Assembly: GCF_001896135.2 (NCBI RefSeq)
Contig: NZ_MPOH02000017.1
Span: forward strand, 196,862-260,861
DNA: 64,000 bases
Direction: 5' to 3'
DNA from: Streptomyces phaeoluteigriseus
GTDB taxonomy: Bacteria; Actinomycetota; Actinomycetes; Streptomycetales; Streptomycetaceae
The notes under the pieces were generated by a model. The model did no database searches. It was given only the letters and a program-made list of their open reading frames with translations, and was not told the DNA's origin. The position numbers were made by a program, and so were the translations under genes. Positions 1 to 8,827 of this stretch are shown one piece after another; positions within the stretch are counted from its first letter, which is position 1; each line of letters starts with the position of its first letter.

Positions 1-1358
1 GCCGGGGCGAGATCACACCGGAGATGGAGTACGTGGCCATCCGGGAGAACGTGGAGCCCGAGGTCGTACGAGAGGAGATCGCGGCCGGACGTGCGGTGCT
101 GCCGGCCAACGTCAACCATCCGGAGATCGAGCCGATGATCATCGGTAAGCGGTTCCTGGTGAAGGTCAACGCCAACATCGGCAACTCGGCGGTGACGTCC
201 TCCATCGAGGAGGAGGTCGAGAAGATGACCTGGGCGACCCGTTGGGGCGCGACACGGTCATGGACCTGTCCACCGGCCGCAACATCCACACCACCCGCGA
301 GTGGGTGCTGCGCAACTCCCCCCGTCCCCATCGGCACCGTGCCGCTCTATCAGGCGCTGGAGAAGGTAGACGGCCGGGCCGAGGAGCTGACCTGGGAGAT
401 CTACAAGGACACGGTGATCGAGCAGGCCGAGCAGGGCGTGGACTACATGACCGTCCACGCGGGCGTGCGCCTCCCGTACGTCCCGTTGACGGCCAACCGC
501 AAGACCGGCATCGTCTCCCGCGGCGGGTCGATCATGGCCGCCTGGTGCCTGGCACACCACAAGGAGTCGTTCCTCTACGAGAACTTCGAGGAACTCTGCG
601 AGATCCTCGCGGCCTACGACGTCACGTACTCGCTGGGCGACGGTCTGCGGCCCGGTTCGATCGCGGACGCCAACGACGAGGCGCAGTTCGCGGAGTTGCG
701 CACGCTCGGGGAACTCAACCGGATCGCGAAGCGTTTCCATGTTCAGACGATGATCGAAGGCCCGGGACATGTCCCGATGCACAAGATCAAGGAGAACATC
801 GACCTTCAGCAGGAGATCTGCGATGAAGCTCCGTTCTATACGCTCGGCCCGCTGACGACGGACGTCGCCCCGGCGTACGACCACATCACCTCCGGCATCG
901 GTGCGGCGATGATCGCCTGGTGGGGTACGGCCATGCTCTGCTACGTCACGCCCAAGGAGCACCTGGGCCTGCCCAACCGTGACGACGTCAAGACCGGCGT
1001 CATCACCTACAAGATCGCCGCCCACGCGGCCGATCTCGCCAAGGGACACCCCGGTGCGCAGGAGTGGGACGACGCGCTGTCCGACGCCCGTTTCGAGTTC
1101 CGCTGGGAGGACCAGTTCAACCTGGCCCTCGACCCGGACACCGCCCGGGAGTTCCACGACGAGACACTGCCTGCGGAGCCGGCCAAGACGGCTCACTTCT
1201 GCTCGATGTGCGGACCGAAGTTCTGTTCGATGAAGATCTCCCATGACATCCGTCGTGAGCACGGCGGCAGTCGGGCGGAGGTCGAGGAAGGAATGGCGCA
1301 GAAGTCCAAGGAGTTCGCGGCCGCGGGCAATCGCGTGTATCTGCCGATCGCGGACTGA
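1..1358 (+). CDS. thiC: Phosphomethylpyrimidine synthase ThiC (5' partial)
   Basis: Makes the HMP-P pyrimidine of thiamine from aminoimidazole ribotide, as a radical-SAM enzyme. The frame is open at the left edge (reads RGEITPEMEYVAIREN from position 3), so the start lies upstream. The family-typical C-terminal cluster motif CSMCGPKFC (C-x2-C-x4-C) that holds the 4Fe-4S centre is present near the end. Between about 250 and 321 the reading is out of frame: one C is missing near 250 and one extra C sits in a C6 run at 316-321. The conserved DTVMDLSTG block is readable only in the +1 frame there, so about 24 residues are scrambled and the frame is then restored. This pair is most likely a sequencing error. 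Any TPP riboswitch would be off the window. Confidence 0.95.
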   Translation, partial: RGEITPEMEYVAIRENVEPEVVREEIAAGRAVLPANVNHPEIEPMIIGKRFLVKVNANIGNSAVTSSIEEEVEKMTWATRWGATRSWTCPPAATSTPPASGCCATPPVPIGTVPLYQALEKVDGRAEELTWEIYKDTVIEQAEQGVDYMTVHAGVRLPYVPLTANRKTGIVSRGGSIMAAWCLAHHKESFLYENFEELCEILAAYDVTYSLGDGLRPGSIADANDEAQFAELRTLGELNRIAKRFHVQTMIEGPGHVPMHKIKENIDLQQEICDEAPFYTLGPLTTDVAPAYDHITSGIGAAMIAWWGTAMLCYVTPKEHLGLPNRDDVKTGVITYKIAAHAADLAKGHPGAQEWDDALSDARFEFRWEDQFNLALDPDTAREFHDETLPAEPAKTAHFCSMCGPKFCSMKISHDIRREHGGSRAEVEEGMAQKSKEFAAAGNRVYLPIAD

Positions 1359-1416
1359 CGCGCGGGGGATCGTCCTGGGGGCGGTGCTTCTGGGGAGGGG
1401 TCGGCACACTGGGGGT

Positions 1417-2831
1417 ATGACAGCGCGATCCATGAGCAAGGGCGCCAATCTGCCGGTCGATGTGCCGTCCGTGCGCGTCGAGATCAGTTGGTCCGAGCTG
1501 GGTGGCGGGCCGGACGTGGATGTGTCGGCTCTGCTGCTGACCGCCGCCGGAAAGGTGCGTGACGACGCGGACTTCGTCTTCTACAACCAACCCCGGCATG
1601 CCTCCGGCGCCGTCACCCATCTGGGGAAGCGGAGCGCCGCCGGTGTCACTGCCGACACCGTCGAGGTGGACCTGCGTTCGCTGGAGAGTGCCGTCGCGCG
1701 CGTGGAGCTGTGCGCGTCCGCCGACGGCGGCACCTTCGGGCAGGTGGCCGGGCTCACGCTCAGGCTGATCGATGCCGGGAGCCTGGCGGAGCTGGCGCGG
1801 TTCGAGATGCGGGGAGAGACGGAAACGGCGTTCATCGGAGGTGAGTTGTACCTGCGGGCGGGCAGTGGAAGTTCCGTGCGGTCGGGCAGGGGTATGCCTC
1901 CGGGCTCGCGGGGCTGGCCACGGACTTCGGGATCAGCGTCGATGAGGAGCCCGCCGCCACGGCAGCCGACCCCGCGGCATCGGCCGTACGTACGCCGCTC
2001 CCGCCCCCGCCTCCCTCGGCTCCGCCAGCCTCCGCCGCCGTATCAGCGCCGCCTGCCGGGACTCGGCTCACCAAGGGGGAGGAGCACCTTCCGGTTGACA
2101 TGCGCAAGCGGTTGTCCCTGCGGAAGGAGCAGGTCGCGGTCAGTCTGAGGAAGAGTGGTGCCTCGGGGGTCAGCGCGCGGGTCGTACTGGTGCTCGACGC
2201 GTCGGGGTCCATGTCGTTCCTGTACTCCGGCGGGGTGGTGGCCGACGTGGTCGAGCGGATGGCCGCTGTGGTGGCGGAGCTTGATGACGACGGCGAGATG
2301 CAGGCCTGGACGTTCGCCTCCGACCCTGCCCGGCTGCCGGACCTGCGCCTGGGCGAACTGCCCGAGTGGCTGCGGCTGCATGTGCGGGTGGGGGAGATCA
2401 GCCTCTTCCGGCGGAGCAAGAAGCCGCGCAAGGGGCTGCAACCGGGCCAGGTGGACATGCGTTCGGTCGGCATCCAGAACGAGGAACAGAAGGTGATCGC
2501 CCAGGTCAGAGACTATGTTCGGGCGAATCCGGCGGCGGTGCCGACGCTGGTGCTGTTCTTCTCCGACGGAGGTGTCTACCGCGACGCCGCGATCGAGAAG
2601 GAGCTGCGCGCGGCGGCGGATGAGCCGATCTTCTGGCAGTTCGTCGGGCTCGGCCGCTCGAACTACGGCGTTCTGGAGCGGTTCGACACTCTGCCCGGCC
2701 GACGTGTGGACAACGTCGGCTTCTTCGCCGTGGACGACATCCGCACGGTCCCGGACCAGGAGCTGTACGACCGTCTCCTGTCCGAGTTCCCGAGCTGGCT
2801 CATGGCCGCGGGGCAGGCGGGCATCCTCTGA
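1417..2831 (+). pseudogene. TerD-domain / VWA-domain fusion protein, frameshifted
   Basis: N-terminal half is a TerD-like Ca2+-binding stress domain (MSKGANLPVDVPSVRVEISW). A proline/alanine-rich linker follows, then a von Willebrand A domain with a MIDAS-like DASGSMS motif near 2200. The two halves are in different frames. After LYLRAG at about 1863 the sequence lacks one A (AAG-TGG expected, AGTGG seen near 1864), which moves the frame by one. Repaired, the product would be about 471 residues. The start may be ATG 1417 or ATG 1432; many TerD proteins begin at the MSKG methionine. Role in Streptomyces is unknown; TerD/VWA proteins belong to tellurite and stress gene sets. The break is probably a sequencing error, because both domains are otherwise well preserved. 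Confidence 0.85.
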
Positions 2832-2972
2832 CCGGCATGCCGACTGACGCCGTCGGCCTCCTTTCGTCGGCCGAGGACGCCCGGGACAGCCGGGCCCAGG
2901 CGGCCCGCTGCCGCGGCGAACCGGCGGGGCCTGCGGCCTGCGCTCCCCTGGGCGGGGGCGCAAGCCGGGGGC

Positions 2973-3842
2973 CTATTCCGGCTGGTGTTCCGGCCCCCCG
3001 AAGTCCGGACTGCTGTAGTCCGGGCTGCTGTAACTGGGGCGGGAGCCGGCCGAGGTTCCTTCGTCGGGACTGCTGAAGCCCGGACGGTCGTAACCGATCT
3101 TCGGCAGGCGGCCGGTGGGTGGCGGCGGGGCCGGTGCGGGGTCGAGTGCGGCGCTGGTGCCGGGGTTGGCGAGGGCCTCGCGCAGGAAGGGCAGGATGCC
3201 CCGCTCCAGCAGGGCTTCCCGCCAGGCTTCCTTCGCGCGGTCCACCTCCTCGCTCAGTTCGCTGTACGGGCCGGCCGCCAGGGAGGGACGGTTGCGCAGG
3301 GCGGTGAGCAGGAGGCCGACGGTGGCGACGAGGATCGCGGCCGCGGCCACGGCCCCGAACGTCCATCCGGTGGTGAGCATCGCCTTGGCGAACGCCGGCT
3401 CGGGGTCGAGCATCCGCAGGATGTAACCGACGAGCAGGAAGATCACTGCGGCGGTACCGGCGAGGACCGGGGTGAGCACGGCGGCGATGGCGACGGCGCC
3501 CGCTCCGGCGACCTCGGCGGCCTCCCCCATGGTGGCGGCGAGGCCCATCCCGCCCACGCCCGGCTCACCGGTGCCGGACTCATGCCCGGCCGAGGACGGG
3601 GAGGACGGCGCCGGATGGCGCAGTTCGGCGCGGACCTTCACATAGTGCTGGTACTCCGTCGCCGCGGACGCCGTGATGAGCGCGGAGGCGTTGAGCGCCA
3701 TGGTGCGCAGTTGTTCGGGGTTGAGCCGCTGTCCCCCAGCGGCCAGTTCCGGGTGGTGTGGTGCGGAGCGCAGCGCCTCGTCGAGGATCCGCTCGTACTC
3801 CTGGCGGTCCTCGCTGTGCAGGTGCTGCGGAACGCTGTTCAT
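2973..3842 (-). CDS. Hypothetical membrane protein with two TM segments
   Basis: About 289 residues; I do not recognise the family. The N-terminal third is soluble and helical (QEYERILDEALRS). Two hydrophobic segments follow, around AVAIAAVLTPVLAGTAAVIF and GAVAAAAILVATVGLLLTAL. The C-terminal tail is Pro/Ser-rich with SSPD repeats (YSSPDYSSPDFGGPE). The start at 3842 was chosen because GGGG lies six bases before it; an in-frame ATG at 3848 is too close to that site, and the upstream extension to 3953 looks non-coding. Convergent with the TerD-VWA gene. The tail resembles the low-complexity tails of Streptomyces surface-associated proteins, but no function can be assigned. Confidence 0.7.
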   Translation of the reverse strand: MNSVPQHLHSEDRQEYERILDEALRSAPHHPELAAGGQRLNPEQLRTMALNASALITASAATEYQHYVKVRAELRHPAPSSPSSAGHESGTGEPGVGGMGLAATMGEAAEVAGAGAVAIAAVLTPVLAGTAAVIFLLVGYILRMLDPEPAFAKAMLTTGWTFGAVAAAAILVATVGLLLTALRNRPSLAAGPYSELSEEVDRAKEAWREALLERGILPFLREALANPGTSAALDPAPAPPPPTGRLPKIGYDRPGFSSPDEGTSAGSRPSYSSPDYSSPDFGGPEHQPE

Positions 3843-4041
3843 GTGCATCCCCCGATGCTCCGTAGGGCTTGGGGCTCGCATGCCAACGAGCCGTCGGGTA
3901 GAAACGGAGGGGAGCCTGCTACGGATAAGCCGATGGTAGAGCGGCGACGGCATGAGGTAACAGGGGGTTTGCTGAAATTGGCCCCTGGGCCGCGCCGCCG
4001 TCGGACGGGTCCGGCGCGGTCGGCGTCGGACCCGGGAACGG

Positions 4042-5124
4042 TCAGAGGGGCAGTGGCAGTTGCTGGACCAGCAGTTTTCCGGCCATCGTCACGCCGCCGT
4101 CCATCGCGATGGCCAGTCCGTCGGCGTAGACGTGCGGCCCTGCGACCACCGGACCGGCCGAGTCCTCGTCGTCCTCGGAGCCGACATCGCCCAGCAGATA
4201 CGGAATCGGGCTGTGGCCGTGAACGATGCGGGTGCCGCCGTACGTATCGAGCAGGGAGCGGACGGCATCGGCGCCGCCCTCGTCGCGGAAGGAGAAGCGC
4301 TTGGTGAACTTGCGGAACAGGTCCCACACTTCGTCCGCGTCGTTACGGGTGATCATCTCGTGGACGGTGTCGTTGACCGCCTCGATCGAGTCGCCGTAGT
4401 CGAGGTAGGCGGTGGTGTCGGAGTGCACGAGCAGATGACCGTCGACCTCCTCCACGGCGTCGAGGCGGGCCATCCACTGGAGGTGATGGTCCTGGAGGCG
4501 GTCCATGTCGGATTTCTGTCCGCCGTTGAGCAGCCAGGCCGCCTGGAAGGTGGCGGTGCCGGCGCCGGAGTTGACGGGGGTGTCGCCGAACCGCTTGGCG
4601 CCCAGCAGGAGCAGCTCGTGATTGCCCATGAGGGCCTTGCAGTAGCCCCCGGCCGCCGCGGCCTCGGCGGACAGGCGCATCACGAGGTCGATCACGCCGA
4701 TGCCGTCCGGGCCGCGGTCGGTGAAGTCGCCGAGGAACCACAGCCGGGCGGTACCCGCGCACCAGTTGCCTGCCGTGTCGACCAGGCCCTTCTCCTGGAG
4801 CGCGGCGATCAGCTCGTCCAGATAGCCGTGTACGTCGCCCACGACGAACAGCGGACCGGGGCCGGTCGCGGCCTGGGGAGCCTGCGCGACGGCCGGGTCG
4901 ACGCTCACCTGAACGGTGTCGCCCCGGTTGATGACGGGCAGGTCCCGCTGGGTGGGCGTGTAGCCGTCCGGGGGTTCGAGGGGGTCCTCGAGAGGCGGTG
5001 CCGCGTTGCCGGGGTGCGCGCTGTGGGCGTGCGGACCGGTCTCGTGGACGTATGCGGGCACCCGGAAGTCGCGCACTGTCGCCGTACGCTCCACCTCGGG
5101 TCCCTGACCGGCCCCCTGAGTCAT
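4042..5124 (-). CDS. Metallophosphoesterase (PPP-type Ser/Thr phosphatase-like)
   Basis: 360 residues. All the calcineurin-fold metal motifs are present in order: GDVHG (about residue 95), GDFTDRG (about 130), GNHE (about 165) and HGHSP (about 305). The first 90 residues are a Pro-rich, probably disordered lead (PPLEDPLEPPDGYTP). Cytoplasmic, no signal peptide. The PPP signature suggests a protein or dinucleotide phosphatase; the substrate cannot be told from sequence. The gene stands alone, with about 830 bases of apparently non-coding sequence upstream. Confidence 0.88.
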   Translation of the reverse strand: MTQGAGQGPEVERTATVRDFRVPAYVHETGPHAHSAHPGNAAPPLEDPLEPPDGYTPTQRDLPVINRGDTVQVSVDPAVAQAPQAATGPGPLFVVGDVHGYLDELIAALQEKGLVDTAGNWCAGTARLWFLGDFTDRGPDGIGVIDLVMRLSAEAAAAGGYCKALMGNHELLLLGAKRFGDTPVNSGAGTATFQAAWLLNGGQKSDMDRLQDHHLQWMARLDAVEEVDGHLLVHSDTTAYLDYGDSIEAVNDTVHEMITRNDADEVWDLFRKFTKRFSFRDEGGADAVRSLLDTYGGTRIVHGHSPIPYLLGDVGSEDDEDSAGPVVAGPHVYADGLAIAMDGGVTMAGKLLVQQLPLPL

Positions 5125-5954
5125 CAGACCCCTCCACCATCGCGCCGCATCTGCACCGCTTCGGACTGCCTGGTCGCAACGGTCCGCGGTGCCGTGCGCC
5201 CATCATAGGAATGCGGATCGTGCCGTGTGACGACCCAGGGGTGGTGAATCGGAGCAAGACTCCTGTTCACCGCGGCTTTCGCCCCGATTGGGTCGGGCTT
5301 CGGCAGTACTCGCTCACCCACCGCACACCGTGCTTACACCCTCGGCCCCCGCATGTCCGCCGTCGGCGGGGAATCCGGGGGTGTGTTGCGGGGTGCCGCG
5401 GCGCGGCGTGGGGTGTGGGGTCCGGTGGCGTTCGGCGGCGGGCCGGGTTTCGGGTGGCGCCGGCAACTCCGCCTCGGCTCATGCCGATGCGCTCATGCCC
5501 AACGGCTCATGCCGACCAGTTCCGACTGGACTCCGGGCTGCTCGAGCCGGGCGTTCAGGGACCGCCGGGGCCGTGTCCCTCCGGTGGGCCTTCGACTGCC
5601 GTCGACCCCTGCCAGCGGGGCGGCGCCGCGGGCGGGCGCGGCGGAACCCCTCCGCGGCCGTCCGACTGACAGAGGCCCGGTGGCGCCCCTTCCCTACGGT
5701 CCGGACGGCCCGGAACCGGAACCAGGCCATCTGCCCCGCCACCCTCTTCCCTCCGCCCCGCCACCCTCTTGTCGGGCCACTTCCTCGGCGGGCCACCCTG
5801 CCGTCGGGTCACCCCGCCGTCGCGCCGCCCTGCCCCGTGCCAGAAGCCGCACGGCAAGCGGAACGGAAGGTCGGACGGCAGGTCTGACGAGAAGCCGCTC
5901 GAAAGCCGCTCGAAAGCCGCACGAGAAGCCTCCCCCGCCGCCCGCCCGCCCCTC
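5125..5954. other. Intergenic stretch without a supported gene
   Basis: Lies between the divergent ends of the phosphatase gene (upstream side) and the LacI-type gene (downstream side). Open frames exist on both strands but give Arg/Pro/Gly-rich translations typical of GC-rich non-coding DNA. The right part (5700-5890) is rich in GCCACCC/CCGTCG near-repeats. No RNA gene or clear terminator was seen. Confidence 0.5.
5894..5926. repeat. 11-bp tandem repeat, three copies
   Basis: Unit GCCGCTCGAAA occurs twice head to tail and a third time as GCCGCACGAGA. It lies about 30 bases beyond the stop codon of the LacI-type gene. Function unknown. Confidence 0.7.
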
Positions 5955-7066
5955 CTACTTCTCCTCCGGCAACCGCGGTGGACTGACCGTCGTACGTGGT
6001 GAACGTCGCTGGGACGAGGTACGCACGATCAGTTCCGTCGGTATCACCTGTTCGACGGGCCGGTCCGACTCGACGCCCTCGATCGCGTCGATGAGGAGCT
6101 GGACCACCGCGGTGCCGATGCGCCGGGGCTTCAGCGACAGGGTGGTGATGGGTGGCTCGGTGTTGGCGTACACGGTGGACTCGCTGCAGCACACCAGCAG
6201 CAGGTCCTCCGGGACGCGCAGGCCGTAGCGGCGGGCGGCGGCGAGGAGATCGGTGCCGTTGGGGTCGAACAGGCCGTAGACGGCGTCCGGCCGGTCGGGC
6301 CGGGCCAGCAGCCGGTCGGCCGCGACGGCGCCCGCGCACGGATCGTGGGCGGGGTAGGACTCGTAGACCGGGTCCTGGCCGACGCGCTCGCACCAGTGCA
6401 GGTACGCGCTGGTCGATAGGTGGGTGTAGGTGTCGGTGGTGGTGCCGGTGAGGAGGCCGATGCGGCGGGCGCCGGCGTCGGCCAGGTGGTCGAGGATGTC
6501 GAGGACGGCGGCCTCGTGGTCGTTGTCCACCCACGCGGTGACCGGGAGCGGCCGGCCGGGCGGCCGTCGGAGACGACCGGTAAGCCCTGGCGGACGAGTT
6601 CACCGACCACCGGATCCTGGTCGGAGGGGTCGATGACCACCGTGCCGTCCAGGGCGACGTTCGACCACACGTCGTGGCGCGAGGTCGCGGGGAGGATGAC
6701 GAGGGCGTAGCCGCGGGCGAGCGCGGCGGACGTGGCCGCCCGCGCCATTTCGGCGAAGTACGCGAACTCGGTGAAGGTGAAAGGTTCATCCCCGTACGTG
6801 GTCACGGTCAGACCGATGAGGCCCGACTTGCCGGTACGGAGCGTTCGGGCCGCTGCCGAGGGGCGATAGCCCAGTCGGTCGGCGACCTCGCGGACATGGC
6901 GTCGGGTGGCGTCCGGGAGCCTGCCCTTGCCGTTGAGGGCATCGGAGACGGTCGTGATGGAGACTCCGGCGGCGGCGGCCACGTCCCTGATGCCCGCCCG
7001 GCCCGGCCGGCTGCCTCGGCGTGAGGTTTCCGCGCGGCTCACCTGGTGCTTCCCTGCTGCTGTCAT
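5955..7066 (-). pseudogene. LacI-family transcriptional regulator, frameshifted
   Basis: N-terminal LacI helix-turn-helix is clear (IRDVAAAAGVSITTVSDALN), followed by the hinge region and a periplasmic-binding-protein-like effector domain. The frame breaks near 6553: the DNA-binding end reads to VVSDGRPAGR, then the rest (WVDNDHEAAVLDILDHLADA to the stop) continues in another frame. Restoring one C (CGCCTCCC for CGCTCCC on the coding strand) joins them into about 370 residues. ATG 7066 gives MTAAGKHQVSRAE; a GTG a few codons later (VSRAE) is an alternative start. A LacI regulator normally controls sugar uptake, but no sugar gene adjoins it here. The indel is likely a sequencing error. Confidence 0.85.
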
Positions 7067-7546
7067 GGCGAGCCGATAGTAGGGCTCATCCGGTGGGGTA
7101 GGGCGGACGCATATGCACGCATTAGCAGGCACGTTTCTGCACGGTCAGAGGTAGCCAATTGCATCGGAAAGCAAGGCAGTTGGACTGTTCTGTGCCAGGA
7201 CGTGGCGCGTGAGCACGGATGGGCCTGCCAAGGCACCGATGTTTCGAAGAGGTCTCAACTCACCTGCACGAGGGATGCGCGCTACGGCGCAGGCCACCGG
7301 CGCATAGATATATGTTCGGTGCGCCCCCCACCGTGTACGCCTTCGTCCGCCTTCATGGGGGGATGCCTCTGATGTAGGTGGGGTGTGTCACGGCCGCCGG
7401 GCCGGCCCGGCCGGCCCGGCCGCCCGGCCGGGCCGGGCCGACGCGGGTTTCGCGAGCGGAGGTCCGTTCTCAGCTGTACGCAGGCGCGCCGAATCCTCAT
7501 AAGGTGAGCAGTATTGAAGCCGGTGGTGGTCACGAGGAGGACTGCG
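7067..7546. other. Intergenic region with GC palindromic block
   Basis: No supported gene. Around 7306-7318 the sequence is locally AT-rich (CATAGATATATG), a plausible promoter area. From about 7390 to 7441 runs a block of GGCCC/GGGCC repeats that can fold back on itself into a very GC-rich hairpin. The hisC ribosome site GAGGAGG is at 7534-7540. Confidence 0.5.
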
Positions 7547-8626
7547 GTGAGCGAGACGAGCCCCAAGCTGCGCGCCGAGCTGGAGGGAATCCCCACCTAC
7601 AAGCCGGGTAAGCCGGCCGCGACGGGTGGTCCCGTGGCCTACAAGCTGTCCTCCAACGAGAACCCCTATCCGCCGCTGCCGGGGGTGCTGGAGCGGGTCA
7701 CGGCCCTCGCCGGGTCGTTCAACCGCTACCCGGACCTGGCGTGCTCGGGCCTGGTGGCGGAGCTGTCCGAGCGCTTCGGCGTGCCGGCCTCCCACATCGC
7801 CACGGGCACCGGCTCGGTCGGCGTCGCCCAGCAGCTGATCCAGTCGACGGCCGGACCGGGCGACGAGGTCATCTACGCGTGGCGGTCCTTCGAGGCGTAC
7901 CCGATCATCACGCGGATCAGCGGCGCGACCGCGGTGCAGGTGCCGCTGACGCCCGGTGATGTGCACGACCTGGACGCGATGGCCGACGCGATCACCGAGC
8001 GGACCCGGCTGATCTTCGTCTGCAACCCCAACAACCCCACCGGCACCGTGGTGCGGCGGGCCGAGCTGGAGCGTTTCCTGGACCGGGTGCCCGGCGATGT
8101 CCTGGTCGTGCTCGACGAGGCCTACCGGGAGTTCATCCGCGACGCCGAGGTGCCGGACGGCGTCGGGCTGTACCGGGAGCGGCCGAACGTCTGTGTGTTG
8201 CGGACCTTCTCCAAGGCGTACGGGCTCGCCGGGCTGCGCGTCGGATTCGCGATCGCCCATGAGCCGGTGGCGGCGGCGCTGCGCAAGACGGCGGTGCCGT
8301 TCGGGGTGAGCCAGATCGCGCAGGAGGCGGCGATCGCCTCGCTCCAGGCCGAGGACGAGCTGCTCGGCCGGGTCGGTTCCCTGGTCTGTGAGCGTAACCG
8401 GGTGGTCGAGGGGCTGCGTGCCCAGGGCTGGACGGTCCCGGAGACGCAGGCCAACTTCGTGTGGCTGAGGCTGGGCGAGCGGACGGTCGCCTTCGCGGCG
8501 GCGTGCGAGCAGGCGGGCGTCGTGATCCGGCCGTTCCCGGGCGAGGGTGTACGGGTGACGATCGGGGAGAACGAGGCCAACGACATCTTCCTGAAGGTGG
8601 CGGAAGGGTTGCGCAAGGAGCTGTAG
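7547..8626 (+). CDS. hisC: Histidinol-phosphate / aromatic aminotransferase
   Basis: 359 residues, PLP-dependent aminotransferase of the HisC fold. Seen are SSNENPYPPLP at the N-terminus, NPNNPTGT in the middle, DEAY, and the Schiff-base lysine in FSKAYGLAGLRVGF, with a C-terminal IRPFPGEGVRVTIG. The GTG start at 7547 is fixed by GAGGAGG seven bases upstream; a TTG at 7514 lacks a ribosome site. It is far from a his operon, so it is either a second HisC or an aromatic amino acid transaminase (such paralogues are common in actinobacteria). It ends at a strong terminator hairpin before cydA. Confidence 0.88.
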   Translation: MSETSPKLRAELEGIPTYKPGKPAATGGPVAYKLSSNENPYPPLPGVLERVTALAGSFNRYPDLACSGLVAELSERFGVPASHIATGTGSVGVAQQLIQSTAGPGDEVIYAWRSFEAYPIITRISGATAVQVPLTPGDVHDLDAMADAITERTRLIFVCNPNNPTGTVVRRAELERFLDRVPGDVLVVLDEAYREFIRDAEVPDGVGLYRERPNVCVLRTFSKAYGLAGLRVGFAIAHEPVAAALRKTAVPFGVSQIAQEAAIASLQAEDELLGRVGSLVCERNRVVEGLRAQGWTVPETQANFVWLRLGERTVAFAAACEQAGVVIRPFPGEGVRVTIGENEANDIFLKVAEGLRKEL

Positions 8627-8717
8627 CCGGTGAGAGATGGGTCACCCGGTCTGCTGAGCTGAGGATGGTTTCCGCAGGTCAGAGCCCGTGACCTGTCGTC
8701 GTCGGCCGGTGCCGCGA

Positions 8718-8747
8718 GGGGGTTCCCCGGAGTAACGGGGGACCCCC
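8718..8747 (+). terminator. Rho-independent-type hairpin after hisC
   Basis: A 12-bp stem (GGGGGTTCCCCG / CGGGGGACCCCC, one T-G pair) with the loop GAGTAA, followed by TTC. It separates hisC from the cyd promoter. Confidence 0.75.
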
Positions 8748-8786
8748 TTCGTATGTCGAAAATCCGTGCGCCATAATTGCTTGTGA

Positions 8787-8804
8787 ATGTGAACGCTTTC
8801 ACAA
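8787..8804 (+). promoter_or_regulatory. Rex operator (ROP) in the cydABCD promoter
   Basis: ATGTGAACGCTTTCACAA carries both Rex half-sites, TGTGAA and TTCACA, with four bases between. A further half-site TTGTGAA abuts it at 8781-8787. A -10-like CATAAT at 8772-8777 would put transcription start within or just before the operator. Rex is known to repress cyd in S. coelicolor when NADH is low relative to NAD+. The position is right for a roadblock or RNA polymerase exclusion. Confidence 0.85.
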
Positions 8805-8827
8805 GCGGCTGAGTAAGGAGCGGTGAC

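Noticed and set aside
5288..5887. Possible gene in the 5.1-5.9 kb gap
   Set aside because: Frames on both strands give Pro/Arg/Ala-rich translations, no plausible start with ribosome site and no domain.
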